From assembly GCF_009602535.1 (NCBI RefSeq), contig NZ_WIQI01000008.1, forward strand, positions 1-64,000: a stretch of DNA of 64,000 nucleotides. Reading direction: 5' to 3'. The stretch comes from Ornithinicoccus halotolerans. GTDB taxonomy: Bacteria; Actinomycetota; Actinomycetes; Actinomycetales; Dermatophilaceae. The first letter of the stretch is position 1; each line of letters starts with the position of its first letter. Shown here one piece after another: positions 1 to 12,400 of this stretch. Both the position numbers and the translations under genes were made by a program. The notes beneath the pieces are model-generated. The model ran no database searches. It was given only the letters and a program-made list of their open reading frames with translations, and was not told the DNA's origin.

Positions 1-1229
1 AGCTCCATCCGCGAGCCCGGCTCCAGCGTGGCGCCAGCGGCGATGTTGCCGTCAGCCCCCACCAGCACGATCGCGTCGTCGGGGACGGTGCCGCGGCGGT
101 GCCGCTGCCCGACCACCGCGCGACGGCCCACCCGCACCCGCGTGTCCAGGACCGCCGTGGCCACCCGCGCGTCCCGCTCGACGACCACCTCGCCGAACAG
201 CACGGCGTCCTCCACCACCGCACCCGGCTCGACCACGACACCGGGACCTAGCACGCTGTGCCGCACCGTCCCGCGCACCACGGCCCCGGGGCCGACCATG
301 CTGTCCTCGACGTCCGCGCCTGCGGCGACCATGCCGGGCGGCCCGTCCACCGGGTGGCTGAGCACCGGCCGGTCGCGGTGGTCGAAGACGTCCACCCGCC
401 CGGCGACCAGGTCCCGGTGGGCCATCAGGTAGGTCTGCGGGCGACCGGCGTCCCGCCAGTAGCCTTCGACCAGGACCGCGAGCGTCCGGCCGCGCTCGAC
501 CAGCGCGGGCACCAGGTGCTCGCCGAAGTCACCCAGCCCGGTGTCGTACGGGTCGCCGTTGGTCTCGGCGAGCTCGCGACGCAGCCGCTCCAGCTGCTCC
601 AGCAGCACCGCCGAGTCGTAGACGAACACCTCGGTGGCGACGGTGCCGGTCTCCGGGAGCCGCGCCGGCTTGTCCTCGACTGCCCGCACCGTCCCGTCGG
701 CGGCGGCGCGGACGACCATGTTGTGCTGCGCCTCCCGCACCCCCACCTCGGCGGTGAGGATGGTGCACTCGGCGCCGTGGCCATGGTGGCGCCGGAGCAG
801 CTCGTCCAGGTCTACGTTGATGACGTGGTCGCAGCTGAGCACCACGACCGTGCGCGCACCGTGGGCGGCGATCTGCTCGCGCAGCCGGTGCAGGTTGTCG
901 GCGTTGCCCCGGGAGAACCCCTCGGTGTCGGCCGGGCCGGACCCCTCCTCCGGGACCACCCGGCGGAACCCGCCGCGGGTGCGGTCCAGGTCCCAGGGCC
1001 GCCCGCCGGACAGGTAGGGGTCGAGGCTGGCTGCCTGGTACTGCACCGACACCCACACGTCCCGGATGCTGCTGTGGGCCACGCACGACATCGGGAAGTC
1101 GATCAGCCGGAAGGTTCCGGCGAACGGCATCGCCGGCTTGGCCCGCTCCCGGGTCAGCACATCCATCCGGCCGCCCTGCCCGCCGGCCTGCAGCACGGCG
1201 AGCACCTCGCCCGCGGTCCACTCCGCCAT
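1..1229 (-). CDS. Glucose-1-phosphate adenylyltransferase-like sugar nucleotidyltransferase (3' end cut)
   Basis: The minus-strand reading frame stays open from ATG at 1229 to the window edge (about 409 codons), so the C-terminus is missing. The N-terminus reads GGQGGRMDVLTRERAKPAMP, then FRLIDFPMS. This is the pyrophosphorylase signature of the GlgC family, with GGRM in place of the usual GxRL. VLSCDHVINVDLDELL near residue 130 fits the sugar-nucleotide binding region. The last 100 residues are hexapeptide repeats of a left-handed beta-helix, ending in GNIAAGATLEPGSRM. The expected reaction is NTP + sugar 1-phosphate to NDP-sugar + PPi, in glycogen or cell-wall precursor supply; the exact substrate cannot be told. 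On the minus strand TAGATT (1241-1236) lies six bases before the ATG, so the mRNA may be leaderless. The gene is divergent from the alcohol dehydrogenase. Confidence 0.85.
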   Translation of the reverse strand, partial: MAEWTAGEVLAVLQAGGQGGRMDVLTRERAKPAMPFAGTFRLIDFPMSCVAHSSIRDVWVSVQYQAASLDPYLSGGRPWDLDRTRGGFRRVVPEEGSGPADTEGFSRGNADNLHRLREQIAAHGARTVVVLSCDHVINVDLDELLRRHHGHGAECTILTAEVGVREAQHNMVVRAAADGTVRAVEDKPARLPETGTVATEVFVYDSAVLLEQLERLRRELAETNGDPYDTGLGDFGEHLVPALVERGRTLAVLVEGYWRDAGRPQTYLMAHRDLVAGRVDVFDHRDRPVLSHPVDGPPGMVAAGADVEDSMVGPGAVVRGTVRHSVLGPGVVVEPGAVVEDAVLFGEVVVERDARVATAVLDTRVRVGRRAVVGQRHRRGTVPDDAIVLVGADGNIAAGATLEPGSRME

Positions 1230-1380
1230 AGCGGCAATCTAGGGCGGTGGCGCTGGGCGCGCGCTGCGAGCGAGCCGCGACCCCGGGGACCGCTCCGGGC
1301 GTGACCCTGGCACTCTGGACCGGAACGCGCCGGCCATCACGCGCCAGCCGGCGGCCGACACCACGAAGGAGACCGCGACC

Positions 1381-2478
1381 GTGAGAGCCGTCGTCATGCA
1401 CGCCCCCGGTGAGCCGCTACGGGTGGAGGACCTCGAGCTGACCCCGCCCGGCCCGGGCGAGGTACGGGTGAAGGTGACCGCGGCGGGGGTGTGCCACAGC
1501 GACCTGCACTACCTGCGCGGTGACCTGGCCGCGCGGATGCCGCTCGCGCTGGGCCACGAGGGCACCGGCGTCGTCGAGGAGGTCGGCGCTGGCGTCGACC
1601 ACGTGGGGCCCGGCGACACCGTCGTGATGACCTGGCGGCCCCGGTGCGGGCAGTGCGAGTTCTGTGCCGGCGGCCGGCCCGGGCTGTGCGTCAAGGGGGC
1701 GGTCCACGGACAGACCAACGGGTTGCTGCGGGGCGGCACCCGGCTGTCCAAGGATGGCCAGCCGGTCCACCACCTGATGGGCGTCTCCTGCTTCGCCGAG
1801 GAGGCCGTCGTCTCCCGGGAGTCGGTGATCCCGGTCCCGGCCGACATCCCGCCGCCGGTCGCGGCCATCGTCGGCTGCGCCGTCATCACCGGCATGGGCG
1901 TGGTGCTCAACCGGATGCCGAACCCGGCCGGCAAGGGTGTCCTGGTCATCGGCGCCGGCGGCGTCGGGCTCTCCTCCGTCATCGGCGCTCGCCTGGTCGG
2001 CGCCAACCCCATCGTCGTGGCCGACATCGACGACGAGAAGCTCACCCGGGCCCGGGAGCTCGGTGCCACCCACGTGGTCAACTCCGCCCAGACCGATCTG
2101 GTCGAGGCGGTGCGTGACATCACCGGCAATGGGGTGCACTGGGTGGTCGAGGCGATCGGCCGGCAGGCCACCATCGAGCAGGCCATGGCGTGCCTGCGGC
2201 CGGGGGGCACCACGTTCGTGGCCGGCCTCGGGGCCGCCGGCGACCAGGTCACCGCCCCGCTCAACCCGATGGTGCAGCAGGAGAAGTCGGTCCAGGGCAG
2301 CCTCTACGGCTCCTCGAACTTCACCGTCCAGATCCCCCAGCTGCTGGACCTGTACCGGGCTGGCAGGATCCCGCTGGACTCCCTGCTGGGCCGGGAGTAC
2401 CGGCTCGACCAGGCCGAGGAGGCGCTGGCCGGGCTGGTCGGCGGGCCGGCGGGCCGCTCGGTGATCGTGCTGGACTGA
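1381..2478 (+). CDS. Zinc-dependent alcohol dehydrogenase (MDR family)
   Basis: 365 residues, the normal length for a medium-chain zinc alcohol dehydrogenase. Catalytic zinc ligands are seen as C38 (GVCHSD) and H59-E60 (GHEGTG). The structural zinc set is C89, C92, C95 and C103 (CGQCEFCAGGRPGLC). The Rossmann fold begins at VIGAGGVGLSS near residue 190 and is followed by an acidic residue (VVADID), which favours NAD over NADP. It should oxidise alcohols or reduce aldehydes in the cytoplasm; the substrate is unknown. It resembles actinobacterial class III/NDMA-dependent enzymes, but this is not certain. GTG start with CGAAGGAGA upstream. The gene stands alone and converges on the L,D-transpeptidase. 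Confidence 0.9.
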   Translation: MRAVVMHAPGEPLRVEDLELTPPGPGEVRVKVTAAGVCHSDLHYLRGDLAARMPLALGHEGTGVVEEVGAGVDHVGPGDTVVMTWRPRCGQCEFCAGGRPGLCVKGAVHGQTNGLLRGGTRLSKDGQPVHHLMGVSCFAEEAVVSRESVIPVPADIPPPVAAIVGCAVITGMGVVLNRMPNPAGKGVLVIGAGGVGLSSVIGARLVGANPIVVADIDDEKLTRARELGATHVVNSAQTDLVEAVRDITGNGVHWVVEAIGRQATIEQAMACLRPGGTTFVAGLGAAGDQVTAPLNPMVQQEKSVQGSLYGSSNFTVQIPQLLDLYRAGRIPLDSLLGREYRLDQAEEALAGLVGGPAGRSVIVLD

Positions 2479-2503
2479 GTGCCGGTCCCTGGGGCGTCGC
2501 GGG

Positions 2504-3349
2504 CTAGGCGGTCTCGTCTGCGGTGGTGTTGACGATGTCGATGGGGGTGCCGGCGGGGACGTCGCGGAGCTTGGCGAGGTCGTCGAGGTGGAGCCGGACG
2601 CAGCCGAGGGAGATCTTGGCGCCGTCGTCGCCGATCTCGTCCTCGGCGCCGAGCGGGCCGTGGATGGCGGTGATGGCGTCGCCGGACTGCTCGAAGTCGG
2701 AGATGGTCTCGGAGTGGGCGCTGGTGACGACCACGAACGGCCCCCATCCCGAGGTGGGGTCCGGAGGCTGCTGCAGGAAGGTGACGAAGTAGCTGCCCAG
2801 CGGGGTGGGCGCCTTGTCGCGGCCGATCCCGGCCGGGGCGTCCAGCACGACCTCACCGGCGTTCAGCAACCGTAGCCGGCGCTGGCCGACGTCGATCTGG
2901 ATGCGGTAGGGCGTGGTGGCCAGCTCCACGCCTTGGCGCCGGATCCAGCCGGTGGACTGGTTGGGGCGCTGGGCCAGGCGCACCTGCAGCCAGCCGGGCC
3001 GTTGGTCGATCACCGGCAGCACGCTGGGGCGGCCGTGCCATGACTCGGGGATGGTGCCCTCGGGCTGGCTGTCGGCCTCCGGGGCGGCGTACCGGTCGAC
3101 ATCCCCGGGCAGGGTGACCACCAGCGTCGAGTCAGGCGGGGTGTCCACGACCGGAAGCGGCGTGGCCGCGTCCTCACCCCCGCTGGGCTCGGCGCCTTGG
3201 CCGGCGCTGGGTGCCTGGGTGGCGTCGGGGGCGGCCGGACCGGGGTCCTGGTCGTCACCGTCCTGGGTGGTGAGGACCACCAGCAGGGCCACTAGGAGGG
3301 TGAGGCCACCACCGAGGGCCACGAGCAGCCTGGTGCGGGACAGTTGCAC
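2504..3349 (-). CDS. L,D-transpeptidase (YkuD domain), membrane-anchored
   Basis: The C-terminal YkuD domain carries the catalytic signature HG (AIHGPLG), then SLGCVRL with the nucleophilic cysteine. This family makes 3-3 cross-links in peptidoglycan or attaches proteins to it, outside the membrane. The N-terminus has one hydrophobic segment (LLVALGGGLTLLVALLVVLT), then a Pro/Asp/Gly/Gln-rich linker and a region that may be SH3-like (GWLQVRL..RPNQSTGWI). I chose GTG at 3349 (281 residues) because AGGAAGG lies 6 bases upstream. A TTG at 3370 would add seven residues but has no ribosome site. It sits just downstream of the giant surface protein on the same strand, separated by a strong hairpin, so it is probably transcribed separately. 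Confidence 0.88.
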   Translation of the reverse strand: MQLSRTRLLVALGGGLTLLVALLVVLTTQDGDDQDPGPAAPDATQAPSAGQGAEPSGGEDAATPLPVVDTPPDSTLVVTLPGDVDRYAAPEADSQPEGTIPESWHGRPSVLPVIDQRPGWLQVRLAQRPNQSTGWIRRQGVELATTPYRIQIDVGQRRLRLLNAGEVVLDAPAGIGRDKAPTPLGSYFVTFLQQPPDPTSGWGPFVVVTSAHSETISDFEQSGDAITAIHGPLGAEDEIGDDGAKISLGCVRLHLDDLAKLRDVPAGTPIDIVNTTADETA

Positions 3350-3441
3350 GGCGTCCTTCCTTTGGGCCAACGTGGCTTGCGATCATCCCCCGGCTCGGCC
3401 GGACCCGGCCCGGGTGCTTCTGACCCCGGGCCGGGTCTGGC

Positions 3442-3478
3442 CCCACGCCCGACCCGGGCGGGCCGGGTCGGGCGTGGG
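3442..3478 (-). terminator. Strong hairpin after the giant surface-protein gene
   Basis: CCCACGCCCGACCCG (3442-3456) pairs perfectly over 15 bases with CGGGTCGGGCGTGGG (3464-3478) around a 7-base loop. It begins 22 bases past the stop of the giant minus-strand gene. There is no U-run, which is common for actinobacterial terminators. It separates that gene from the L,D-transpeptidase. Confidence 0.75.
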
Positions 3479-3499
3479 TACCGGTTGACGGGAGGCGGG

Positions 3500-6400
3500 T
3501 CAGCCGGTGACCGGGACCGGGTCGGGCGTGACCGGTGCCGGTGGTGCCGGGGGCGGTGCGGGTTCGGTGACCACGATGTCGGTGGCGGTGGTGCACTCGG
3601 GGCTGCCGCCGTCGCTGTCACAGTTGGCGTCGGTGCCGGCGGAGGCCACCACGTTGACCAGGGCCGCCGCCGAGTTGACGTCCTCGTCGACCGTGACGGT
3701 GTAGGTCAGCGTGACGGTCTCACCGACCGCCAGCGGACCCGACCAGGTCAGCGTGGTGCCGTCCCGGTCCACCGTGCCGGAGGTCGCCTCCGCCTCACCG
3801 GCCCAGTCGGCGTCGTCGAGCACGTCGGTCAGGTCGTCCTCGATCTCGGCCGGCTCCTGCGCGGTGTAGTCGGCGGTGCCGACGTTCTGCACCGTGACGG
3901 TGTAGGACACCTGCCCGCCGGGGCCGGCCTGCTGGGCGTCGACCTGCTTGTCGATGGCCAGCTGCCCGGCGGTGGCGATCTCGACACAGGCTCGGTCCTC
4001 GCTGTCCTGGCCGTTGACCGTCACGGTGGCGGTGTTGGACAGCCCGGTCCCGGACTCACCGTCGTCGATGGTGCAGTCGGCCGCCTGGTTGGTGACCTCG
4101 GACAAGCCCTCCACCGTGGCTGTCACGGTGTAGCTGTGGGTGGCCGGTCCGTCGGCGGTGGCCCCGTCGATCGGCACCTCGGTAGCGATCACCGGCTGGC
4201 CGGTGCCGTCGAAGTCGTCGTTCACCGCGACGCCACCGGGCTGGTCGTTGACCGCCGTCACGTCGTGGACGGTGATGCCGTCCCCGAAGGCCAGCCGGTC
4301 CTCGATGTCGTAGACGGTGGCGCCGGCGCCGTCGTTGGTCACCGTCACCGAGTAGGTCACGGTGTGGCGTCCGTTGCCGATACCGGTCGGGCCGTCGATG
4401 ACCTCCTTGTCGACGCCCACCCCGGCCAGCGACTCACAGGCCCGGTCGCTGCGGGTGGTGTCGTTGACGGTCACCGACGCGGTGTTGGCGAACCCAGACC
4501 CCGCCTCGCCCTGCAGGTCGCAGTCGGAGTTGGCCAGCGTGACCGCTGCGGCGTCCACCGAGGCCACCACCGACACCTCGTACCGGTGGCTCTGGCCGTC
4601 GGCGATGTCGACGTCCTCGGCCACCACGGTGTCCTCGACCCCGTCGAAGTCCTCGTTGAGGTCCACGCTGCCGGGGTCGACGTTGGCCACGTCGATCGAC
4701 TCCACCGTGACGGCCTCACCGAAGGCCAGCTCGTCGACCAGGTCGTAGCCAGGACCGTCGCCGGTCCTCGTCACGACCAGCTCGTAGTCCAGGGTCTGGG
4801 TGCCATCCCCGTTGTCGATGACCTCAACCAGCTCCTTGTCGATGTCGGTCACCGGCACCGGCACGCACCCGTCGTCGGTCTCGGCCTCGGGTCCCACACT
4901 CAGCGTGGACTGGTTGGCGAACCCGGTCCCGGACCCACCGGCACCCAGGTCGCAGTCAACCGCGGCCGGGTCGATCCCCACCGGGGCGTGGGCTTCCACC
5001 TCGACCTGGTAGGTGTGGACCGCCGGGCCGGCGTCGGTGCCGGCCTGGATCGGCTCCCCGGTCACGATCGAGACCTCCTCGATCCCATCCCAGTCGGGGT
5101 TGGTGGCGATCACACCTGGGCCGGTGTTGCTGACCTCCTGGTCAAGGACGTCGATGCCCTCACCGAAGGCCAACGTGTCCTCCAGGTCATAGACGTCCTG
5201 GGCGGCACCGGCGTTGATCACGGTGATCTCGTAGGTGATGCCCCAGTTGCCGTCACCCAGCGGGGTGGGCCCGTCCACGACGTCCTTGAAGTGGGTGGTC
5301 GCCGGGAAGTTGCTGCAGTCCTCCACCGGGTTGGGCTCGACCCCGTCGATCTCCATGCTGGCCAGGTTCATCGTCCCGGTGCCGGCCTCGCCCTGACCCA
5401 GGGTGCAGTCGGCGTTGTCCGGGGTGGCCGCGCCGATGTCAACGGTGACCTCCACCACCACCTGGTAGCGGTGGACCTGCCCGTCATCGATCGTCTTGCC
5501 CGCGGCGACCACGACGTCGTTGACGCCGTCGAACGCGTCGTTGGTGTCGATGTCGCCGGGGTCGACGTTGACCGCCGAGACATTCTCGATGGTCAGCGAC
5601 TCGCCCAGCAGCAGCTCATCGCGCAGGGTGTAGCTGCCCTCACCGCCCTGGACCCGCTCCACCGTCAGGTCATAGACCAGCTCGAACCGCCGGCCCTCCA
5701 GGGAGTTGATTCCCGCCAGGTCCTTGTCGATCAAGGTCACCGGCGGCAGCGGGCAGCTCTCGTCCTGCTGCTCACCGGAGTCCCCGGTCAGCGTGGTCCG
5801 GTTCATGAACCCGGTACCGGCCTCACCCTGTCCCAGGGTGCAGTCGGTGGCCTCCGGGGCCAGGTTGCCACCGACCTCAGCCTCGACGGTGACGGTGTAG
5901 GTGTGCACCACCCGCGAGCCGTCGCTGGCCCCGCCGATCACCTCAGCAGCGACCACCTCGGTGTCGCCGTCGCCGTCCCAGCCGGTGTTGACCGCGATAC
6001 CGCCGGGGGCGGTGTTGGTTACCGACTGGTCCAGCACGGTGATCCCGTCGCCGTACATCAGCTCGTCGCTGACGTTGTAGACCCCCTCGCCGGCACCGGT
6101 GTTGACCACGTCGATCTCGTACACGATCTCGAACCGGCCATCACCCAACGCCGTCGGCGTCCCGACGGTGGACTTGTCCACATCGATCACCGGGAAGGCC
6201 TCACAGTCAGCATCAGACACCGTCGAACCGTTGGAGGTTGCCGAGGCGGTGTTGGCGAACCCGCTGCCCGACTCGCCCTGCAGGTCACAGTCTGAGCCGG
6301 CGAACGTGGCGGCGTCGCCGTCGACGGTCACCTCCACGCTCACCTCGTACAGGTGGGTCTCGCCGTCGTTGATCGCCACGTTGGTCGCGATCCGGGTGTC

Positions 6401-9400
6401 AGATTCCCCGTCGAACCCACCGTTGACGGCCACCCCACCTGGGTTGACGTTGCCGACGGTCACCGCGTCGACGGTCACGGCGTCACCGAAGGTGAACGTG
6501 TCCTCCAGGGTGTAGCCCGGCCCGTCGTTGCTGCGGGTCACCGACAGCTCGTAGTCGAGGGTGAACGTCCCGTCACCGTTGGCGGTCATCGACACCAGTT
6601 CCTTGTCGATGTCGGTCACCGGCGGCGGCACACAGTCCTCATCCACACTGGACTCACCGTTGGTGGTCAGGGTGGCCTCGTTCAGGAAGCCGGTGCCGTC
6701 GGCGCCACCAGTCTGCGGGTCGCAGTCGGCGTCGGCGATGGTGATGTCGGCTGCGACCTCGGCCACCACCGTCACCACGTAGGTGTGCACGGTCGGGGCC
6801 ATGGTCGTCGCCGCGGCGATCGGGACGTCGGTGACCACCCGGAGCTGGTCCACACCGTCCCAGTCAGTCTCCGTTGCGACCCCGCCCGGGACGGTGTTGG
6901 TCACGCTCGCGGAGACCACCGAGATCCCGTCGCCGTACAGCAGCTCGTCATCGATGGTGTAGGTGCCGTCCCCGGCGCCGGGGTTGGTCGCCGTGATCTC
7001 GTAGCTGATCTGGAACTCCCCACCACCGACCGGGGTCGGGCCCGCGGTGACCGACTTCTCGATGACCGGCTCGGCCGGTGGCGGCGGGCACTCCCGGTCC
7101 TCGTCCGTGGTGTCGTTGACCTCCACCGAGGCGGTGTTCAGCAAGCCGGTCCCCGACTCGTCCTGGTCCAGGGTGCAGTCGCTGTTGGCGAATGTCACCT
7201 GCTCGGCCTCGACCTCGAAGACGACCGCGACCTCGTAGGTGTGGACGTCGCCGTCGGCGATCGCCACGCGGCCGACCACCAGTGTGTCGCCCTGCCCGTC
7301 ATAGCCGGTCCGGGTCGCGATGTCGCCCGGGCTGGTGTTGACCGCGGTCACCGAGTCGATCGAGACCGCGTCGCCGTACTGGAGCGCATCGACCAGGTTG
7401 TAGCCGGGGCCGTCGCCGGTGCGCGACACGGCCAACTCATAGGTCGCCGTCCAGGTGCCGTCACCGTTGCCGACCACGTCCACCACGGTCTTGTCGATGT
7501 CGGTGCTGGGCAGCGGGACGCAGTCCTCGTCCGAGTAGGGACCGGAGGCTCCGGTCACGGTGGCCTCGTTGTCCAGGCCTGTGCCGGACTCACCGGGATT
7601 TAGCGTGCAGTCGGCGTCGCTGAGCGCCAGGTCGGCCGGCACCTCGACGACGACGGTTGCCTCGTAGGTGTGGACCACGGGGTTGCCCGGGGTGGCCCCG
7701 GCGATCGGGACGTCGTCGGCGACCGAGATGTCACCGATGCCGTCCCAGGTCCCGTTGGTGGTGATCCCACCCGGCGCGGTGTTGACCGCGGTGGTGGACA
7801 CGATCGAGACGTCACCGCCGTAGCGCAGCTCGTCGTCCAGGTCGTAGACGTCGGCGCCGGCACCGCTGTTGGTCACCGTCAGCTCGTAGACCACCTCGTA
7901 CTCGCCGTTGCCCAGCGCGGTCGGGCCGGACGCGACCTCCTTGTCGATGGTCGTGGCCGGGAACGCCTCACAGTCCTCGTCCTCCAGGGTCTGCCCGTCG
8001 ATCTCGAGGTTGGCCTGGTTCATCACGCCGGTCCCGGCCTCACCGGGCTCCAGCGTGCAGTCGGAGTTCTCGGGCGTGACGTCGTCCAGCGACACCGCGA
8101 CGTCCACCTCGACCGTGTAGGTGTGCGTCTCACCGGCGGCGATGTCGATCCCGCCGGCGACCAGAGTGTCGTCGACCCCGTCGAACCCTCCGTTGACCGC
8201 GATCCCACCCGGGGTCACGTTGACGGCTGTCGGGCCGGCAGCCACGTTCACCGCGTCGGACAGCAACAGCTCGTCGCGGAGGTCGTAGGTGCCGTCGGTG
8301 CCCTCTCGGGCGACCGTCAACTCATACGTCACCGTGTAGGTGCCGTCACCGTTGGAGACGCGGTCCAGCAGCTCCTTGTCGATGTCGGACCGCGGCGTGG
8401 GCGGGCAGTTGTCATCGCTGTACTCACCGGAGTCACCGTTGACCGTGGCGAGGTTCAGCAACCCGCTGCCGGACTCGCCGGCACCGACGGTGCAGTCGGC
8501 CGCAGCCGGGTCGATGTCGGGGTCGATGTCGACCTCGACCGTCACCGTGTACACGTGCACCGCGGGGTCGCTGGCCGTGGCGGCCGCGATCGGCTCGCCC
8601 TGCACCACCAGCGTGTCGGTCTCGCCGTTCCACTGCGTGCGCGGGGTGATCGTGCCCGGCTGGGTGTTGACCACCTGCGCGTCGACGACATCGATGCCGT
8701 CGCCGTACTGCAGCTCATCGGACAGGTCATAGGTGTCCGGTGCCGCGCCGCTGTTGGTCGCGGTGATCGTGTACTCCAGCTCGTAGGTACCGGTGCCGGT
8801 CGGCGCCGGCTCCGACGTGGTGGTCTTGTCCACCAGCGTGGCAGGGATCTCCTCGCAGGCGTCGTCGCTGGCCTGGACGTCGTTGACCGTCACCGTGGCC
8901 GTGTTGGCGAAGCCGGTCCCGGATTCGCCCTGTTCGAGGTCACAGTCGCTGTTCTCGAACGTCACGGCCTCGCCGTCGACGGTGGCGTCGACGACCACTT
9001 CGTAGACGTGCGTCTCGCCGTCGGCGATCGGCACGTCGTTGGCAACCAGCGTGTTGCCCTGGCCGTCGAAGTCGGTCTCGGTGGCGATCCCGCCGGGCTG
9101 GGTGTTGGCGGCCGTCACCGCGTCGACTGTGACCGCATCGCCATAGGTCAGCTCGTCGTCCAGGTCGTACGGCGAGCCGTCCCCGGTCCGGGACACCGTC
9201 AGCTCATAGGTCAACGTGTAGCTGCCGTCGCCGTTGGACACGGTGTCGACCAGCTCCTTGTCGATATCAGTTTCGACAGGGGCGTTGGTGAACGTGCACA
9301 CCACACTGGCGCCGAACCCACCGACCGAGGCCGGCATCGTGAACGACCCCGCCGCACCAGTACCGCTGGCCACGACCGCGTCGTTGTTGCCGGTGTTCAC

Positions 9401-12400
9401 GCACTCCCAGGCGATGTCGTAGTTGCCCAGGGTGGCGCCGGCGGCTCCGGCCTCGGCGATGTCATAGGTCTCCCCGGGCAGCGCGAGGACCGGGCCGGCT
9501 TCCTCGGCCGGCTCGTCCTGCACGCCCAGGTCGCTGCCGGTCGTGGTCCCGACGTTGTTCTGCGCGATGCCACCACCAGTGACGCTCACCTCGAACTGGT
9601 CACCGTCGACGGCCCGCTCCACGATGTCCTTGACCACCGTGATCGTCGCCGGCGTGGCGCACGACCCCAGGTCCACGCTCTCCCCGGCCGGGCTGAGCCC
9701 CTGGGTGTCCTCCACCTGCCCCGAGCTCGGGTGCACCTGGCGGACGCTCTGGTTGCTGGCCAGGTACAGGTACCCGTCGCCATCGAAGGCCACGCCGTTG
9801 ATCGCGTCCGAGCCACCGGTGATCACCGACAGCTGCTGACCGGTCACCGTCACCGGCGACCCCTGTGCCGTCGTGGGCAGCGCCTCACTGACCACGTACA
9901 GCGGGTTGGTCGGCGCTGCGCCGGCCACCACATACAGGTTGCCCTGACTGTCAAAGGCCCAGTCCCCGTTACCGCCCGCAGCGGCAACGTCCCAGTCGAT
10001 GGTCGCGACCTGGCCCAGGTCCGTCTCGGTGTTGGTGTCGAAGGCATACACCGTGCCACTACCGGTGCCCACCGTGCCGTAGTAGTAGATCCCGGTGCTG
10101 GCATCCACCGCCCCGTGCGTCGCGCTGTTGATGCTGCCCGACCACTGGTCCACGTCACCGGTGAAGGTGTCGTAGCGCACCACGCTGCCCGGGCTACCGG
10201 ACAGGTAGCTGAACAAGTACTGGCCACCCGCGGAGAAACCCAACGCGTTGTTAGTGCCGCCCCCCAGGTTCAACGACCCGACACTGCTCATCGCACCCGT
10301 GGCGGTGTCCATCTCATAGAAGTTGTACGGGCTGCTGCCCTGAGCCGCATACACCGACGGGCAGGAGATCTGCACCGGGATCGGACCGACCACCGCGTAG
10401 TCCTCGACCTCGCCACCAGCAGCCGGGCCGGTCGGCAGCTGGTCAACCTCGGTCACCTCACCAGGGAACAACCGGAACCGGGCGAACGTGCCGTCACCCG
10501 GACCAGCCGGCGCCGGGAACGTCAGCGTCTGCGTCGTGGTCCCCGAGTTCGCAGGCACCACCACGGACTGCCGCTCGCTGTCCTCGAACACGCCGTTGTC
10601 GTTGCCGTCGATCCACCCGACCAACGTCGCCAGCTCACCGGTGTCGTTGGTGACCTCGACATCGACCGCGGTCGGTTCCCCGACCACCGTCACGATCTGC
10701 TCGACCACACCGTCCTCGTCAGGAGGGCCGTCGGCGTCGTCACCAGCGGCGTCACCGCCGGGCAGGCCGTCGTTGTCCGGGTCGATGGCCGTGCCCAGCA
10801 TCAACGGGGCGGTGTTCGCGTCGGCGTCGTAGCCGTTGACGCTGTGCCGCGGCCCGTCCGCACCCAGCGTGGTTCCGTAGGAGTCCGGCGCGTCACCGAA
10901 GTCGACCAGGATCGGCGCGGCGGCGCACCGGGCCCCGTCGTTGCCGTCCGAAGACGGACCGGGCGAGAAGAAGTCGGCGGTGCCGGCTTCCACGTCGATC
11001 CGCCAGATCTCCCCGGTGGCGTTGTAGGAGGCGTACAGGTTGCCGTCGGCGTCCACGAACATCGCACCGACCAGCGCGTTGACATCCGTGCCGTCCTGGT
11101 CACCGATGACGCCGAGGTTGACCGGGGTCGTCCAGTCACCGGTGGAGCGGTTCAGCCCGATCAGGACCGACTCATCGTCAGCGTTGCGGGCCACCATCCA
11201 CACCGTGTCGGTACCGGGCACGTACGCCCAGTCGTAGCCAGCAACCAACCCGGTCGGAAGCGGCGTCGCCTGGCTGGTGGTCGCCCCGGTCGCCAGGTCG
11301 ATGTCGTACCACGCCCCATTACCCCACACCCAGTAGTGACCCTGGTCATCGACATCGCCCACCAGGAAGTTCATCACCGGCACCCCGTCCGGCTGCGGGA
11401 TCGAGGTGTCCACACTGCCGTCCGAGCCGACTCGCACCAGCTCCTGGGTGGTCGTGGACCACCCGTAGACGTAGTCGTCGAGAACGTTGTAGCCGATCGC
11501 GTTGACCGAGTACGCATCGGCGGTGGCCGGCGTGGTCTGGGCACCAGTCACCAGGTCGATCGCATGCATATTGGTCGGCTCACCCGCTGCCGGGTACTGG
11601 AACAACAGGCCAGGCTGGCCGCTGACGCACTGGAACGGCGGCGGGAGCGGGCCCTCGACCGGGTAGTCCTCGACCTCGCCGGCGGCAGCCGGACCAACCG
11701 GAGACAGGTCGGCGTCGTCGACGGCCCCCGGGAACAGGCGGAACCGGGCATACGTCCCCCCAGCGGGGAAGGTGGCCGGGTCGAACACCAGGTCATAGGG
11801 GTCGAGGCCGGAGGAGGCAGGCACGTCTGCCGACACCAGCTCGCCGGCGTCGTCGAAGTCGCCATCGTTGTTCAGGTCAATCCACCCGGCCAGGGTCGCC
11901 GGCTCACCGGTGTCATTGGTCACGTCCACCGACACCGTCGTGGACTGCCCACCCACCAACACGATCGGGTCAGCCACCCCATCGTCGTCGCCACCGTCAC
12001 CATCGGCAACCGCTCCCGGAGCACCGTCGGACTCGATGTCGATGGACGACCCCAGCATCAACGGCGCAGTACCCGCATCGAGGCCCGGGACCGCATGCCG
12101 CGGACCGTCATCAGCGAGCAACGTGCCGTAGCTGTTCGGGGCGTCACCGAAGTCGATCGGAAGCGGTGCCAACGCGCACCGGGCACCGTCGTTCTGGCCA
12201 GTGTCTCCAGGACCCTGCGCGAAGAACGATGCGGTGGCGTCGGCCGTGTCGATTCGGTAGATCTCCCCGGTGGCGTTGTCGCTGACGTAGAGGAAGCCGT
12301 CGGCGTCCATGTACGCGGCACCGAAGAACCCGCCGGGCAAGCCGAGGGCCCCCTCATCAGACACCTGGTGCGTCGAGCGGTCGAAGCTGATGAGGTGCTT

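Noticed and set aside
3960-9280. Regular repeats as a CRISPR array or tandem DNA repeat
   Set aside because: The period is ~885 bp, copies are diverged at DNA level but conserved as protein, and the frame is open throughout.
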